DNA from: Diplosphaera chodatii
Taxonomy: Eukaryota > Chlorophyta > Trebouxiophyceae > Prasiolales > Stichococcaceae
Length of the DNA stretch: 64,000 nt
NCBI GenBank assembly: GCA_032358165.1
Contig: JAALGY010000015.1
Span: forward strand, 930,001-994,000
Reading direction: 5' to 3'
Part shown: positions 1 to 11,228 of the stretch, one piece after another
Position numbering within the stretch: the stretch's first letter is position 1
Layout: each line of letters begins with the position of its first letter
Made by a program: the position numbers and the translations under genes
The notes under the pieces: generated by a model
What the model was told of the DNA's origin: nothing
The model's database searches: none
What the model saw: only the letters and a program-made list of their open reading frames with translations

Positions 1-681
1 CTGTTGGTCGTGCTGCCGTTTGTGCCGGTACTGCTGTGGCCATTTGTGGGCGGCTCGAAGTGCTGTGACAGCATCCTTTTGCCCCAGAAAGACGAGGCGT
101 ACAGCCACATCGACAGTGCAAAGCTGAACAGCAGCGATGCCGTCATCAGCGGCACAAAATTGGCGTGCACCCAGGCCAGCTTCTCGGTCGTCAGTGCTAG
201 TGCTGCTGCAGCGGCAAGCGTGATGCCAAGGTTGTAGACACCTGCAAAGCGCAGCCTGCCCAGTCCACTGCAGTGTTATGTGCCCATGGCTCATGCACCA
301 GGCACAGCGGGCCTCTGGCACGGCACTATGCTCATAACGCCCTGCAACGGTGCCGAGCAACAGCCTGCCTGTGAGCTTGTACGTCAGGCGGCTGCCGTCC
401 CGCAACTGTGTGCCCTGCAACCGCCGCCCTGGCAGCAGCAGGTGCAGTCCAATCTGGAATGCCAGCCAGCCCAGCCACACGCCGCATGCTTGCCACGTGA
501 ACAGCGGCGTGCCGAGGGGCCAACCCGGCAGGTGCGGCCGCGGCCGCAGAGTCAGACATCCGCGCGCGTTGCATATGTCAACTAAGCCATACAGCACCGC
601 CGGCAGAGCGATCATGATGACAAGCGGCCCAAGCCGCGGCCCACAAAACTCAAAATGACGCTGCGCAGAGCGAGGCGCCAT
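1..681 (-). CDS. FK: C-14 sterol reductase (FACKEL/ERG24/LBR family), 5' part
   Basis: NADPH-dependent reduction of the C14-15 double bond after C14 demethylation in ER sterol synthesis. The ATG is at 681-679. Exon 1 (681-369) encodes MAPRSAQRHFEFCGPRLGP, a hydrophobic segment, then LQGTQLRDGSRLTYKLTG; EFGG-PG near the start and the LRDGSRLxYKxNG segment are hallmarks of the ERG24/LBR family. Exon 2 (241-1) continues with ANFVPLMTASLLFSFALS and a WLYASSF helix and runs off the left edge, so the catalytic C-terminal half is not in the window. Joining the two exons in frame needs a GC-AG intron (donor GCAGGC at 368-363, acceptor at 242). It is transcribed divergently from transketolase. The family call is firm; the splice site is inferred from frame and alignment. 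Confidence 0.88.
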   Translation of the reverse strand, partial: MAPRSAQRHFEFCGPRLGPLVIMIALPAVLYGLVDICNARGCLTLRPRPHLPGWPLGTPLFTWQACGVWLGWLAFQIGLHLLLPGRRLQGTQLRDGSRLTYKLTGRLLLGTVAGRYEHSAVPEARCAWCMSHGHITLQWTGQAALCRCLQPWHHACRCSSTSTDDREAGLGARQFCAADDGIAAVQLCTVDVAVRLVFLGQKDAVTALRAAHKWPQQYRHKRQHDQQ

Positions 682-1218
682 ATTGTCGCAGGCCTTTGCT
701 GACCTCCTTCACCACAACAAGTGCCAGGAAGTGGTGTGCTAGAAACGCAGGTCAGATGTGTGGAGCGTATCCCCACACATCATCACAAGCGGCTTTCGTA
801 TCACTTAAGGTGTCGAGCCTAACAGCAAAGCATATCAGCAGATGTGCAGCAGCTCTGCAGCGTTGTGCGTCTGCAATATGGCTACTGCACCCCGGGAGTT
901 GCCACTGAGATCAGTCGATCTCAGAAGTCTGACGGCAAAATAGGTGATCAAACGCAATGTTGCATACAGATACTCTATCAGAGGCGCAATACAAACTCAG
1001 CTGATCGACCAAACGTGCAGGCGTGACGTTTGAAGTTGGTGTGCGCGACAGGAGGACAGGACGCAGGAAACTCATTTCTGTAGGCAACCGCCCTGTGCTG
1101 ATAATCGCAGCTGCCCTCAGCCATATGTCCGGCATCCGCACCTTCGGTCGGCCCCTCTTCGCGCAGACCCCGCTGCGTGTGACGCTGTCCCCTGGCCGCA
1201 CGCCCCCGAAGTGCAATC
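682..1218. promoter_or_regulatory. Divergent 5' region between sterol reductase and transketolase
   Basis: About 540 bp separate two outward-facing start codons, so both promoters must lie here or overlap. I see no TATA box, no clear repeat and no ORF resembling a protein. Short ORFs present are random in composition. Confidence 0.5.
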
Positions 1219-3420
1219 ATGGTGGCGGTCATGATGCACGCGTCGATCAACGGCCTGAAGGCGGCTCACCAGCAGCCTGCGTGTGCAAAGCACAGCCTTG
1301 CCGGCAGCCCGCTGCTGGCTCGCCGCGCTGGTGTGCAAGTCAGGCTGCCGCAGCGCATGGTGACAACGGCCAGCGGCATCGAGGTCCCTGACGTTGTCAA
1401 GATCAAGGAGCCTGAGATCGACGACGCTGTGAACGCTATCCGCTTCCTGTCGATCGATGGCGTCAACGCAGCGAAGTCCGGTCATCCGGGACTGCCCATG
1501 GGCTGTGCCCCGATGGCGTACGTGCTGTGGAAGGAGACCATGAAGCTGAACCCAAAGAACCCGTACTTCTTCAACCGCGACCGCTTTGTGCTGTCAGCTG
1601 GCCACGGGTCAATGCTGCAGTACTCACTGCTGCACCTGGCCGGCTTTGACTCTGTCCAGGTTGATGACCTGAAGCAGTTCCGCCAGTGGGAGAGCAAGAC
1701 GCCTGGCCACCCAGAGAACTTCCTGACCCCCGGCGTGGAGGTCACCACCGGTCCCCTGGGCCAGGGTGTCGGCAACGCCGTCGGGCTGGCGGCAGCAGAG
1801 GCGCACCTGGCGGCGCGCTACAACAAGGACGACTGCAAGATCGTCGACCACTACACCTACTGCATCATGGGCGACGGGTGCAACATGGAGGGTATCTCCA
1901 ACGAGGCCGCATCGCTGGCTGGCCACTGGGGCCTGGGCAAGCTGATCGCCTTCTACGACGACAACCAGATCTCCATCGACGGCAACACTGATATCTCCTT
2001 CACGGAGGATGTGTGCGCCCGCTATGAGGCGCTGGGCTGGCATGTGCTGCACGTCAAGGACGGCAACACTGACATTGACGGCATCCGCGACGCCATCGCT
2101 AAGGCCAAGTCTGTCACCGACAAGCCGACGCTGGTCAAGGTGTCCACGCTCATCGGCTACGGTTCACCAAACAAGGCGGGCACACACGATGTGCACGGCG
2201 CCGCGCTGGGCGAGCCCGAGACGGAGGAGACGCGCAACAACCTGCAGTGGAAGTACCCCCCCTTTGAGCTGCCCGACGGCGTGAGGGAGACCATGAGCCG
2301 CGTGGAGGAGGGTGCCAAGCTGGAGGAGGAGTGGAACGCGAAGGTGGCGGAGTACGAGAAGAAGTACCCGGAGGAGGCCGCCGAGTTCAAGCAGCTCACG
2401 TCTGGCGAGCTGCCGGACGGCTGGGAGAAGGTGCTGCCCACCTTCTCGTCCGAGGACAAGGCGCTCGCCACGCGCGCGCACTCGCAGACGATGCTGAACG
2501 TGCTGCAGCCAGTGCTTCCGGGTCTCATCGGCGGCTCTGCTGACCTGGCGCCCTCCAACCTGACCATCATGAAGGGCACCGGAGACTTCCAGAACCCAGC
2601 CAGCGGCATCGGAGATTATTCTGAGCGGAATGTCCGGTTTGGTGTGCGGGAGCACGGCATGGGAGCCATCACCAATGGCATCGCGCTGCACAACAGCGGC
2701 CTGATCCCCTACTGCGCGACGTTCTTCATCTTCACAGACTACATGCGCGGTGCCATGCGCATGTCAGCCCTGTCAGAGGCGGGTGTCATCTTCGTCATGA
2801 CACACGACTCCATCGGCCTGGGTGAGGATGGCCCCACCCACCAGCCGATCGAGCACCTGGCCAGCTTCCGTGCTATGCCCAACATCCTCATGATGCGCCC
2901 GGGAGACGGCACTGAGACAGCCGGCTGCTACAAGGCTGCCGTCCTCAACACTAAGGGCAAGAACCCGGAGAACCGGAAACGGCCATCTATTCTGGCTCTG
3001 TCACGGCAAAACCTCCCCAACCTGGAGGGCACATCCATTGAGGGTGTGGCCAAGGGCGGCTACGTTGTGTACGGAGGCGATGAGAAGCCTGAGGCCATCG
3101 TGATTGCCACCGGATCTGAGCTGGCATTTGCAGTGGAGGCAGCAGAGAAGAGCAGCAAGAAGGTGCGGGTGGTGTCAATGCCGTGCTGGGAGCTGTTCGA
3201 CGAGCAGGACGACTCATACAAGACGTCCGTGCTGCCGCCCGATGTGAAGGCCCGCGTGTCCATTGAGGCGGGTTCAACATTCGGCTGGGAGAAGTACACA
3301 GGCACAGACGGCATCTGCATTGGTGTCGACACCTTCGGCGCATCCGCCCCTGGTCCCGTGCTCTACAAGGAGTTCGGCATCAGTGCTGATGCAGTGTCAG
3401 ATGCGCTCAACAAGCTCTGA
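1219..3420 (+). CDS. TKT: Transketolase, chloroplast type
   Basis: Thiamine-diphosphate enzyme moving two-carbon units in the Calvin cycle and pentose phosphate pathway. The single uninterrupted ORF encodes 733 aa, the usual length of plant plastid precursors. Residues 1 to about 45 are basic and rich in Ala/Ser, as a transit peptide. Visible motifs: [15 protein letters not shown] (catalytic His region), the TPP signature [10 protein letters not shown] followed by FYDDN at about 215-245, [18 protein letters not shown] in the pyrimidine-binding domain, and the C-terminal domain ending [15 protein letters not shown]. The start sits in a good context (A at -3, G at +4). It has no intron although almost every other gene here is interrupted every 50-200 bp. 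Codon choice is strongly biased to C/G endings, fitting high expression. TGTAA lies about 170 bp after the stop. Confidence 0.97.
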   Translation: MVAVMMHASINGLKAAHQQPACAKHSLAGSPLLARRAGVQVRLPQRMVTTASGIEVPDVVKIKEPEIDDAVNAIRFLSIDGVNAAKSGHPGLPMGCAPMAYVLWKETMKLNPKNPYFFNRDRFVLSAGHGSMLQYSLLHLAGFDSVQVDDLKQFRQWESKTPGHPENFLTPGVEVTTGPLGQGVGNAVGLAAAEAHLAARYNKDDCKIVDHYTYCIMGDGCNMEGISNEAASLAGHWGLGKLIAFYDDNQISIDGNTDISFTEDVCARYEALGWHVLHVKDGNTDIDGIRDAIAKAKSVTDKPTLVKVSTLIGYGSPNKAGTHDVHGAALGEPETEETRNNLQWKYPPFELPDGVRETMSRVEEGAKLEEEWNAKVAEYEKKYPEEAAEFKQLTSGELPDGWEKVLPTFSSEDKALATRAHSQTMLNVLQPVLPGLIGGSADLAPSNLTIMKGTGDFQNPASGIGDYSERNVRFGVREHGMGAITNGIALHNSGLIPYCATFFIFTDYMRGAMRMSALSEAGVIFVMTHDSIGLGEDGPTHQPIEHLASFRAMPNILMMRPGDGTETAGCYKAAVLNTKGKNPENRKRPSILALSRQNLPNLEGTSIEGVAKGGYVVYGGDEKPEAIVIATGSELAFAVEAAEKSSKKVRVVSMPCWELFDEQDDSYKTSVLPPDVKARVSIEAGSTFGWEKYTGTDGICIGVDTFGASAPGPVLYKEFGISADAVSDALNKL

Positions 3421-3939
3421 AGCGTACCGGTTCAAGCTCATTGCAGCGGGCAGAGCCGCTTCTGAGTCATGCATTGCTGACGCCTGGGTTCGAGCATGTG
3501 GAGTTATTCGGGCGGTAGAGCGTTCCAGCCAAATATTCAATGATTTTGGACGATGTCAATGTGTGTTGGCGCAAAACAAATGCATTGATGTAAGAAGTTG
3601 GCTGTGTCATCATGATCAGCACAACTCAACACCGATGTGACTGGTCATCGTTGCTGCTGGTCACTCGCTGCTTCACTCAGCTCAGCTGTGCTGTGACTTT
3701 TGGGCTTGCCCGATCACCATACTGGGCGGCTGTAAAGCTGCGCCGCTGTGCGGCTTGCAGTACGCTCATCATCTGCAGATTCTGTACCTGCATGCACTGC
3801 CTGCACAGCTGAACGCTCCTCCGGTGCAAACATCACACTGAGCGGAGCAGTTCACGAAACATACAGCACATCATCTGACAGTCTGTGCTGTTGAGGTCAG
3901 TGTGAAACACAGAAACTGTGCTAGCGGCATCTGTAGACC
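3421..3939. other. Transketolase 3' UTR and spacer
   Basis: No supported gene. It holds the 3' UTR of transketolase and the 5' region of the next plus-strand gene. Small ORFs here have no recognisable sequence. Confidence 0.5.
3589..3593 (+). terminator. Candidate TGTAA polyadenylation signal (transketolase)
   Basis: TGTAA, the polyadenylation element of green algae, lies 169-173 bp after the transketolase stop. Confidence 0.45.
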
Positions 3940-4622
3940 ATGATAGCTCTACCGCTACAACACAGGACTCCTGTTGCGGAGGCATACCTCTTTCGACGGA
4001 TCAGCGCGGCACAGCACCGAGCACATCATCGCAGGGCGGCTAGCAGAAGCTTGCGGTGCCTTGCAACGGGAACTTCAGGTCTGCCACAGCCGCATGCCGT
4101 CAAACTGGCAGATGAGCATCGTGCCGCTGAAACCAAAGACTTTACACAGACTTGAAGGCGTTGCTTCTCTCTACAGGTTCGTCGATGGCCATTCACGTGG
4201 GTGAAACAACCATCGAATTTCCGTTCAAGCGGGAGCAGGCGCAGCAGCTCAGTAGCTCGGTCAGGAGTTTGCTTGAGACGTTTGCAGAAAAGCAGAAGGC
4301 AGAACGGCCGAAGCGTTGGAGCATGATGGAGTTCAAACACAGAGGTCAGTGCCTGAGGATGCGTCAAGAGGATGCACAGCTGGAAAGCCGCCAGCCGTAG
4401 TATCTTGTAACCTGTGCACTTGTGGCTGCGGCAGGCGACCCAGACGCGAGGGAGCTGCAACACCTGGAGGTGTTCTGCAACCCGAACGCCTACTCGACGG
4501 CATTCGATGCCAAGGTTCTGATCACCTTGAAGACTGCAGATGGCGTACAGATCACGACGGAGGGGCGCCTTAGCGCTCTCAAATCCGATGTTGAGACATT
4601 TCTCGATGCTGCTGCTTCATGA
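3940..4622 (+). CDS. Small conserved-looking protein with plastid-type presequence, function unknown
   Basis: Three exons join in frame: 3940-4078, 4177-4344, 4435-4622, giving 164 aa. Splice ends are canonical (G|GTCTGC, G|GTCAGT; acceptors CTACAG and GGCAG). The first 45 residues are rich in Arg/Ala/Ser and lack acids near the start, like a chloroplast or mitochondrial presequence. The mature part begins near [18 protein letters not shown], has a helical stretch rich in Gln/Lys/Glu, then an alpha/beta C-terminal half with [18 protein letters not shown] and ends [15 protein letters not shown] do not recognise the family. The consistent phases and sensible protein make a real gene likely. It follows transketolase on the same strand and converges with the dioxygenase downstream (stops about 130 bp apart). 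Confidence 0.7.
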
Positions 4623-4751
4623 GAAGGTTCTGACTGTTCACATCATCGACAGCAGTATAAACTTGCTTGAATGTGGTCCTGTGCAGTTCTGTGCCACCCG
4701 TGTCTGCTGGCATTGCACCCTCGCTGTGGCTTATGCATCAAAGCTGCCTCC

Positions 4752-6229
4752 TCAGTCAAAACGGAAGCTGCTTGTCCTCATCCCCATGAGCTGATCCGAG
4801 AAGACGACTGTGCCTTTGCCTGCATCGTGGGCTGCCCCAGCCATGGCCATCAGAGGCACCTGCACATCTTAAAATGCGAGTTGGCCGAAAGCGCAGCATG
4901 GCAAACTCAGCAACATTCAGTACGTGTGGAGGGTCTCACGAGGTGCTCCTCCCGTGGTTGGCAGTAGCGGGCGTTTGGTGCCGACAGCCATGATGTCAGC
5001 TTCGCCTCCCTGTCCGCGGGTGACTGCGCCGTCACAGCGCTATGCAGATAGTCGTCAAACTCTGCAGACGCAAGCATTGCGCGCTGTGACATCACCGCTG
5101 CTCATCGCCAGGCTTCATGCTAACAATACTGGTGTTGGACACCAACACGACCCATGAACACAGTCATCCCGCCAGCAGGTGCCAACCTGCAGCCTTGCTT
5201 GTGTCGCCTTTGCCAGTGAACAGCGCGTTGAGGGAGTGGAAGGTGGAGCCGGACCCCAGCAGCAGCACGCCCTCATCGCGCAGAGGTGCCAGCGCCTTTC
5301 CCATTTCGATGTGTGCCTGCACCATGAGCCTGGCGCATTTGAGCACACCTGACGTGCAGGACAGTCTAGTTGCCAACCTGCACATCAAACCCCACTCGTG
5401 ACAACAATGTCAGCGTAAGCTGGCTGTGCGTACTTTAGGATCCATGCTGCTGATCACACTGATTGCGACCACTGGAACATCTGCCTCTGGCATCAAGCCA
5501 AGCAGTGGTACGAAGACCGCATGGTCAAAGCCACGGGAACTGTCTGTTTTCGCATCAATGCCACGCTCCCTGCAGCAGGAGATGTGCTGTCTGTTTAGTT
5601 GGAAGGCTGGATATCTGAAGAATTGTACGACATCAACCACATGATGTGCCTCCATGCGTCAGCAGACGGTCGAACATTTCGGCAGATCACCCACTTGAAG
5701 AGAGACGCGATGCGCACAGCCAGCTGTGGGCTGCCGGGCGATGGGTACTTGAACTTATAGCTCTCCGGTGGAAAGCCGTAATAGTCGAACAGTAGGTCCC
5801 GCGGTCCCTCCCAGGACGTCACGGTAGGACCGCCATCCTGCCGTGCAAATACACAAATATGCTGACGTTGGGCCCAGGGAATGAAATGTGGCCAGGCGCT
5901 GCAGCAAATAGCTGTGTACTTCATATGCAGCACTTCCAGGCGAAGACAGCTCACGCTTTCCCAGTGAGCTGACACCACCACAACAGCTTTAATGTGTGGC
6001 TTCAGCTCCTGCGCTATCTCTGCAGCATCGTGGCACTAGAAGCTGGTAAAACACTGAACATAGAACATGCATAATACATCTGCATCGCTGACAATACTAG
6101 CACGGCGTCACCTGTCCGCAGCTGTTGCCAATGCTTGATGAGTGGCCCATGCGATGGGTCGTCCATGAGAGGCAGGGGGCCACCGCCGTGTGTCAGGAAG
6201 AAAGCAGGAAGGCGACCGTTGAAAGTCAT
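4752..6229 (-). CDS. Extradiol ring-opening dioxygenase, LigB/DODA family
   Basis: Non-haem iron dioxygenase of the class III extradiol family to which plant 4,5-DOPA dioxygenase belongs. Seven exons join in frame: 6229-6112, 6019-5955, 5837-5695, 5569-5434, 5316-5187, 5061-4940, 4859-4752 (273 aa, the normal length). Family landmarks appear in order: FFLTHGGGPLPLMDD near the N-terminus, AVVVVSAHWES, DYYGFPPESYKFKYPSPGSP, RGFDHAVFVPLLGLMPEADV, LRDEGVLLLGSGSTFHSLN, and a final AMAGAAHDAGKG. His in THGGG, AHW and FDHAV are the expected metal or acid-base residues. The natural substrate in an alga cannot be told from sequence. The start at 6229 matches plant relatives; an upstream coding exon (a signal-like ORF begins near 6564) cannot be excluded. 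Confidence 0.9.
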
Positions 6230-6729
6230 GGCAGAGGCGCACGGATTCGACAGCACACCTGCCAGGCAACAAATACGGCAGGTGAGAAAGGGGAGAATGG
6301 CGCAAGCCATACAGATCAGCATGGCTGAAAGTGAGAGGCCACAAGTCTCACAGCATGTCCGATGGTAAAGCAAGTTCTACTGACGGATCATCGTCGACAT
6401 CGACAATCAACGTCGACGAACCGTGTAATGAGGCAACGGTCCGCCTTGTCGGGAGGTGATCTCGACGGGCGAGCCGCTGCAGACCAGACAGCAGGTTCAG
6501 CGCGGACATGAACAGGGCACCAGAGCAAGCAGCACAAGAACCCGCAATGCACAGGACAGCCGCATGCTAGGGTGTGTGTTGCAATAGCTTACGTTCTGCG
6601 GGATGGCCTGACGAGAGATCTTGGATCTTGGATCTTTGCCAACTTAGAGATCCAACTGCCAGCGTGGCGCGCCAACCCATAAGGAGCGCATGCTGCTGCG
6701 ATCGAGGCAGTTGCAGCGGTGTTGCCATC
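6230..6729. promoter_or_regulatory. Divergent 5' region between dioxygenase and CIA30-type gene
   Basis: 500 bp between outward-facing starts. On the minus strand a 22-codon signal-like ORF begins at about 6564 and could be an extra first exon of the dioxygenase. No TATA box or notable repeat seen. Confidence 0.4.
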
Positions 6730-9700
6730 ATGCACAACGCGGTGAGCCTGCTTGACAGCCGGCCGCAGCTGCTGTTGCGACCGCAGCATGCGCTGAGGCA
6801 GCCTGCAGCATTCAGGACCAGCAGGAAGCATCAGTCAGCCCGCATCCGCGCTGAGCTATCTGAGCCAACGCCTGAGCTCATCGACACTGTGACTTCCTCA
6901 GTGCAATCGACGGCAGACGTGCTCAGTGTTACTCCCACCGTGCTTGCTGCTGGCATTGGTGCCATCGGTGGGCTGATATTGTGTGTCGAATATGCATGAT
7001 ATATTCTTAGACAGCAACCCTGTGATGCTTGAACATGATTGATCGTGATTGTGACGGATCTGCCACCAGACGATGGGTATCTGCATGGTCTTTGGTTACT
7101 GCTGTCAAAGAGGGTTGCACCCTCAACCTCCACGCAGCTTCGCACTCGCAGGTGTTGTGGTCGGCGCCATTGCCTGGGCTGGCAGCCGGGCACAGCAAGG
7201 GCAGGTTACAGCAGCTGCAGGTGCCGGCATGACCTCCCCTAGTGGGGCAGCCAAGCCAGCGGATGCGGTGCTTGTCTTTGGTGCAACCGGCAAGCTGGGC
7301 CGCCTGGTGGTTAAGCAGGTACAGAATTCAATTTCGGCCGTTCTGCCCCAACGACAGCATGATGAAGCGCTCAGGTTCCAGTGGTCATCTGCAGAATGAC
7401 ATGGCTGCATCTGATAGCCAGTGATCATGCATGCAGCTGCTGCTTGCTGGCCGCAACGTGGTCGCAGCAGCGCGCTCCGCAGACAAAGCAGAAGTGTTTG
7501 CAGAGCTGGAGCCGGACAGCCTGCCGGGAAGCCTGTTCATCAAGACGGGCATCGACATCACCAATGCCAGTATGCTCAGCGATGAGCTGCTAGAGGGCGT
7601 CACCCAGATTGTCTCGGCAGTTGGGCCGGTGAGTGCTTGTAGGTGTAGCTACCAGCATGAGGTGGTGTTTGTTGATGCGAGGCATTGCACTTGTGCCGTA
7701 AGTTGACGTTCAGGCATCAGTCCATCGTGTACAGCAAGCCATCGCAGTGTAAATATTGTTTGTATTTCTTGAAGGTGTTCGGCCGCACGCCCGATGGCAA
7801 GATGGGGTATCTAGACGACATGAGCAGTGAGCGGGTGGATGCAGGAGGTGTTTCCAACATTGCCCAGCTGGCACAGAAGCTGCCAAAGCAGCCGACAGAG
7901 TCAGCGCAGATCATCAGCATGGGGAATGCTGACGACCTGAAGGTGACAGATGCCGCTTTGCGCTGTGCGTGACAGTGACGGTGACAGTGACAGGCTCACA
8001 AGTCTCTGACAACCATGTTTCACAGCCGAGCTCAGAGCCCTACTGGATGCAGTTTCCATAAATGCGTCAGCACGCTCTGATACTGCTCCCCAATTCCAAG
8101 CGCAGCTATGGCGGCAGCTGGACGACACCATAATGGGTGGGCAATCCAACAGCAAGCTGGATGTCACGGCAGATGGCACTGCCGTCTGGACTGGGAATCT
8201 CATCGTGGTATGATCACCCTGTTGTTGCCCAAGCTGCTTGCAAGGAACCAATGTTTGACGATGTACTGTTACAAAGGTCATCACTCTCCATAACAGTCGG
8301 AATGTCACATCTCGCACCAACACAGCAGGACGTCACGTGCAGGAGGGTGGTGGCTTCTGCGGTCAGCGCAGCGAGAGCCGGGACCTGGATTTGGGCAGCT
8401 ATGACGGCATCCGCCTGCGCGTGCGCGGCGACGGTCAGACGTTCAAGTTGAACCTCAAAACGGTGATCGTTCCTGCAGGACTGCCCGAGTTTGTGCTTTG
8501 TGTGATGAGTGTCGCACCAGACCATTCTCTGCAAAGGCACACCGCAGCGGGTGTAGTTCAGTGCATATTATTGATCTGTCCCGATTCGTAGTATGACATG
8601 CATTCAGGCTGATCAGGAGAGCACACCAGAATCGACGTATCAGGCACAGTTCGACACAGTCGACAACGAGTGGACGACTATACAATTGCCGTGGCACGAG
8701 TTTGTTCCAGTGAAGCGGGCACAGGTGCTGCCCTATGCCATACGCTGAGTGGGGCGTGTATTGTGTATCTGCTACACCCTACCATATTGCTCAGGCAAGG
8801 TTGTCCCCGAGTAGGTGGACCGCAGCTCGCCGCCAATCAATCCAGCGGAGGTCAGGCAGTTTGGTCTGGTCCTCAGCCGCTTCAGCTTTGATAGCTTTGC
8901 CAATGACCACTACAGGCGAGGCTTGAGAGTGGAATGCAACTTCGGGATGTGCAGTGAGATGCTTCTCTCATGTTCTGCCCGTCAGCAAGAATCGGAGTGC
9001 TTTCACACGCAGGCCCGGCGAGTTCCGGCTGGAGATTGATGGTGGCATTGCCGCCTATCGTGCCCAGAAGCCGGCACTCATCATGACATCCACAGCGGCA
9101 GTATGCTTTTGTCAATGGCACCAAATGCTTATCTTGGCTTGCAGACTGCTTTGGAGACGCCGGTGTCAATATTTCAAGGATATGCCAATGCCACCTTGTT
9201 GTCATGAAGCTCAGACACTATTTGTAGGTCGAGCGAAATGCCATCATTGGCGATGATGAGGCGGCCCGCAAAGCTGACATCCCTATTGTACAACTCAACC
9301 CAGGCGGTGAGTACTCACGCAGTAACATCAGCAGTGACCTCCGATATCTTTGTGCAACTGACTGTTATTACTCATCTTGCAAGCAGTGTTGTTGCTGACG
9401 CCTTGACTGTAGTGTGAGCAGGGCATCACTTGTGAACACCGACGAAAAGGCCTGAAGCAAACGATGACATGCTATTGCAGGCACCCTGAACCACAAGTAT
9501 TCCGGAGAGAATGCGGTGCGTGCGGCTGGGGTGCCATACACGGTGCTCCGGCCGGTCGGGCTGACCACCGAGGACGAGGGCGAGCAGTTTCTGCTGGAGG
9601 CGCGGCAGGGCGACGCCATCAGCGGCAAGATCTCACGTGCTGAGGTGGCGCAGGTCCTCGCGAATGCACTCAGCTCACCCCATGCGGCTGGTGCGCACTG

Positions 9701-10858
9701 TTCTACCAAGCTCTGGCTGCTGCTGTGGACCTTGTGATTTATGTTGGATGCATGCAAATGCTGTTGCATGTGTCCTACACGATCGTGTTGGCAGCGCCTG
9801 GCTGGGGCCAAGCAGGCGCGTGCATGACGTACATGCTTCACCACGCAGGCAAAACCTTCGAGGTGCGGCGGTCAGAGGCGCGTGACGGGCGCGGCAAGGC
9901 CATGGGCGCGCGCACCTGGCAGCAGCTGTTCCTGGGGCTGGTGCAGGACCGCCACCGCCCGCGCGCCGGGCTGTTCCCCTTCCCCAAGGCTGTGCCGCCG
10001 CCGCCCGCGCCCTCCGAGGAGCGCACAAAGGTGCATGGTCCGCAACACTGGTGCTGCTGTGTTGAGGACGAGTGTGTCACGCTGAGTGACAAGAGCAGGA
10101 TCTGCAAATTGTAACTGGAACTCCTGCGGTCCTCAAGGCCGCAAGTCGGGGGACTGTTCAGCTTAGCCGTGTTACACACTGGTTGGAGCAGGAGATCCTG
10201 AGCGACGACAGGGTGCAGTCCGCGATCAAGGCGGGGCGCGGCGGGCGGGTGCGCTCGGAGCAGGAGACCGGCGCCGCCGGCAGCGTGACGGTGACGGGCG
10301 ACGGCCGCCCCGGGGCCTCCCCAGCACCCGAGGTCCGCCTGCTGCATGTCGCGCATATGTGGGCGCTCACTGGACAGCATTTGGATGGTGTCAGGCTGGG
10401 TGCACATGGGTGCATGCGTAGCAGCTGCATCGTGTCAGCTGTGCCAATGTGACATCTGCTCCACTAAAGCAGGCACCACCACAGCCCAGCAGCAGCAGCG
10501 ACTCAGCTCGTGCCTGGGTGTCCGCCTGGCGCTCAAAGCAGGTACGTGTTCCATGTCACGGACATGCTTCTGCTCGAGGCGGCCGCACTACACATCTTGC
10601 ACAGCAAACTGCAGAGGCACTGCCAGATTTTGCTCTGTGCGGCATTGGTCCGTGCAACTTGTGTACTGCAGGATGAAGAGGCACAGCCATTGTGGCATGC
10701 TGCTGCAGGCAACTGCTGGCAATGGAGCTGGCAACGGAACACCGAGCGGCAGCACACAGGAGAGCAGTGCCACAAGCAACACCAGCACAAGCCAGAACGG
10801 CAGCAGCCAGATGAGTGCCCAGGAGTGGATCGCAAATTGGCGCAGCCAGAAGAAGTGA
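6730..10858 (+). CDS. Atypical SDR with CIA30 domain (HCF173-like), plastid
   Basis: Fifteen exons join to 746 aa: 6730-6982, 7152-7318, 7437-7628, 7775-7964, 8026-8207, 8343-8462, 8608-8724, 8815-8915, 9013-9100, 9228-9306, 9481-9690, 9849-10030, 10192-10332, 10473-10541, 10709-10858. Order: transit-like N-terminus; one hydrophobic segment (residues about 70-95); Rossmann motif VLVFGATGKLGRLVV; SDR body; CIA30 insertion starting LDDTIMGGQSNSKLD with YDGIRLRVRGDGQTFKLNLKT; return to the SDR fold with VPYTVLRPVGLTTEDEG; low-complexity tail. HCF173 in Arabidopsis, with this architecture, helps start psbA mRNA translation; another plant relative is less well known, so orthology is open. Intron 8 needs a GC donor. 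The tail carries two copies of a W(V/I)xxWRS motif split over the last exons. TGTAA lies 97 bp after the stop. Confidence 0.9.
7969..7992 (+). repeat. Tandem 12-bp repeat in intron 4 of the CIA30-type gene
   Basis: Two head-to-tail copies of GTGACAGTGACR immediately after the 5' splice site. Likely a replication-slippage product. Confidence 0.6.
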
Positions 10859-11228
10859 AGCCATCGTCAGTGGTGTGGAAGAGCTGTAGCAGAGGCTGTT
10901 GACCAGCATCAGCCTTGTGTCAAACCTGTCATATTGACGTTAATGGCATTGCAGTGTAACGTTGCATACACGAGTGGATTGGAAACGGTTGTTTATTGTA
11001 GTGCCAGGCTTGATAAATGCAGTAGTTGCCGTATACAGCCCAGCATGGCTATATATGCACCACATTTATAGCACGGTGTGGCACCGATTGTTACCAGAGA
11101 CCTAAAACAACCTATGAACACCATTTGTCGGCAACGTCTGAACTGGTGTGCACCTTCATGCTCCGGTGTCAGGTGCAAACCCCAGACGCTGTAAATTGAT
11201 GTCGCACTGCGCCTGTCCGTGACCCCGG
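10859..11228. other. Convergent 3' region
   Basis: 370 bp between the stops of the CIA30-type gene (+) and the C2H2 membrane protein (-). It contains TGTAA at 10955-10959 for the plus-strand gene and an A/T-rich GCTATATATGC near 11049. No gene seen. Confidence 0.5.
10955..10959 (+). terminator. Candidate TGTAA polyadenylation signal (CIA30-type gene)
   Basis: TGTAA about 97 bp downstream of the stop at 10858, in a spacer between convergent genes. Confidence 0.5.

Noticed and set aside
3485..3515. GGTTCGAGC word after transketolase
   Set aside because: A lone T-loop match without cloverleaf stems; it lies in a 3' UTR.
6496..6564. Minus-strand signal-peptide-like ORF as an extra first exon of the dioxygenase
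   Set aside because: Plausible hydrophobic N-terminus but no donor/acceptor pair could be fixed, and the internal ATG at 6229 already gives the family length.
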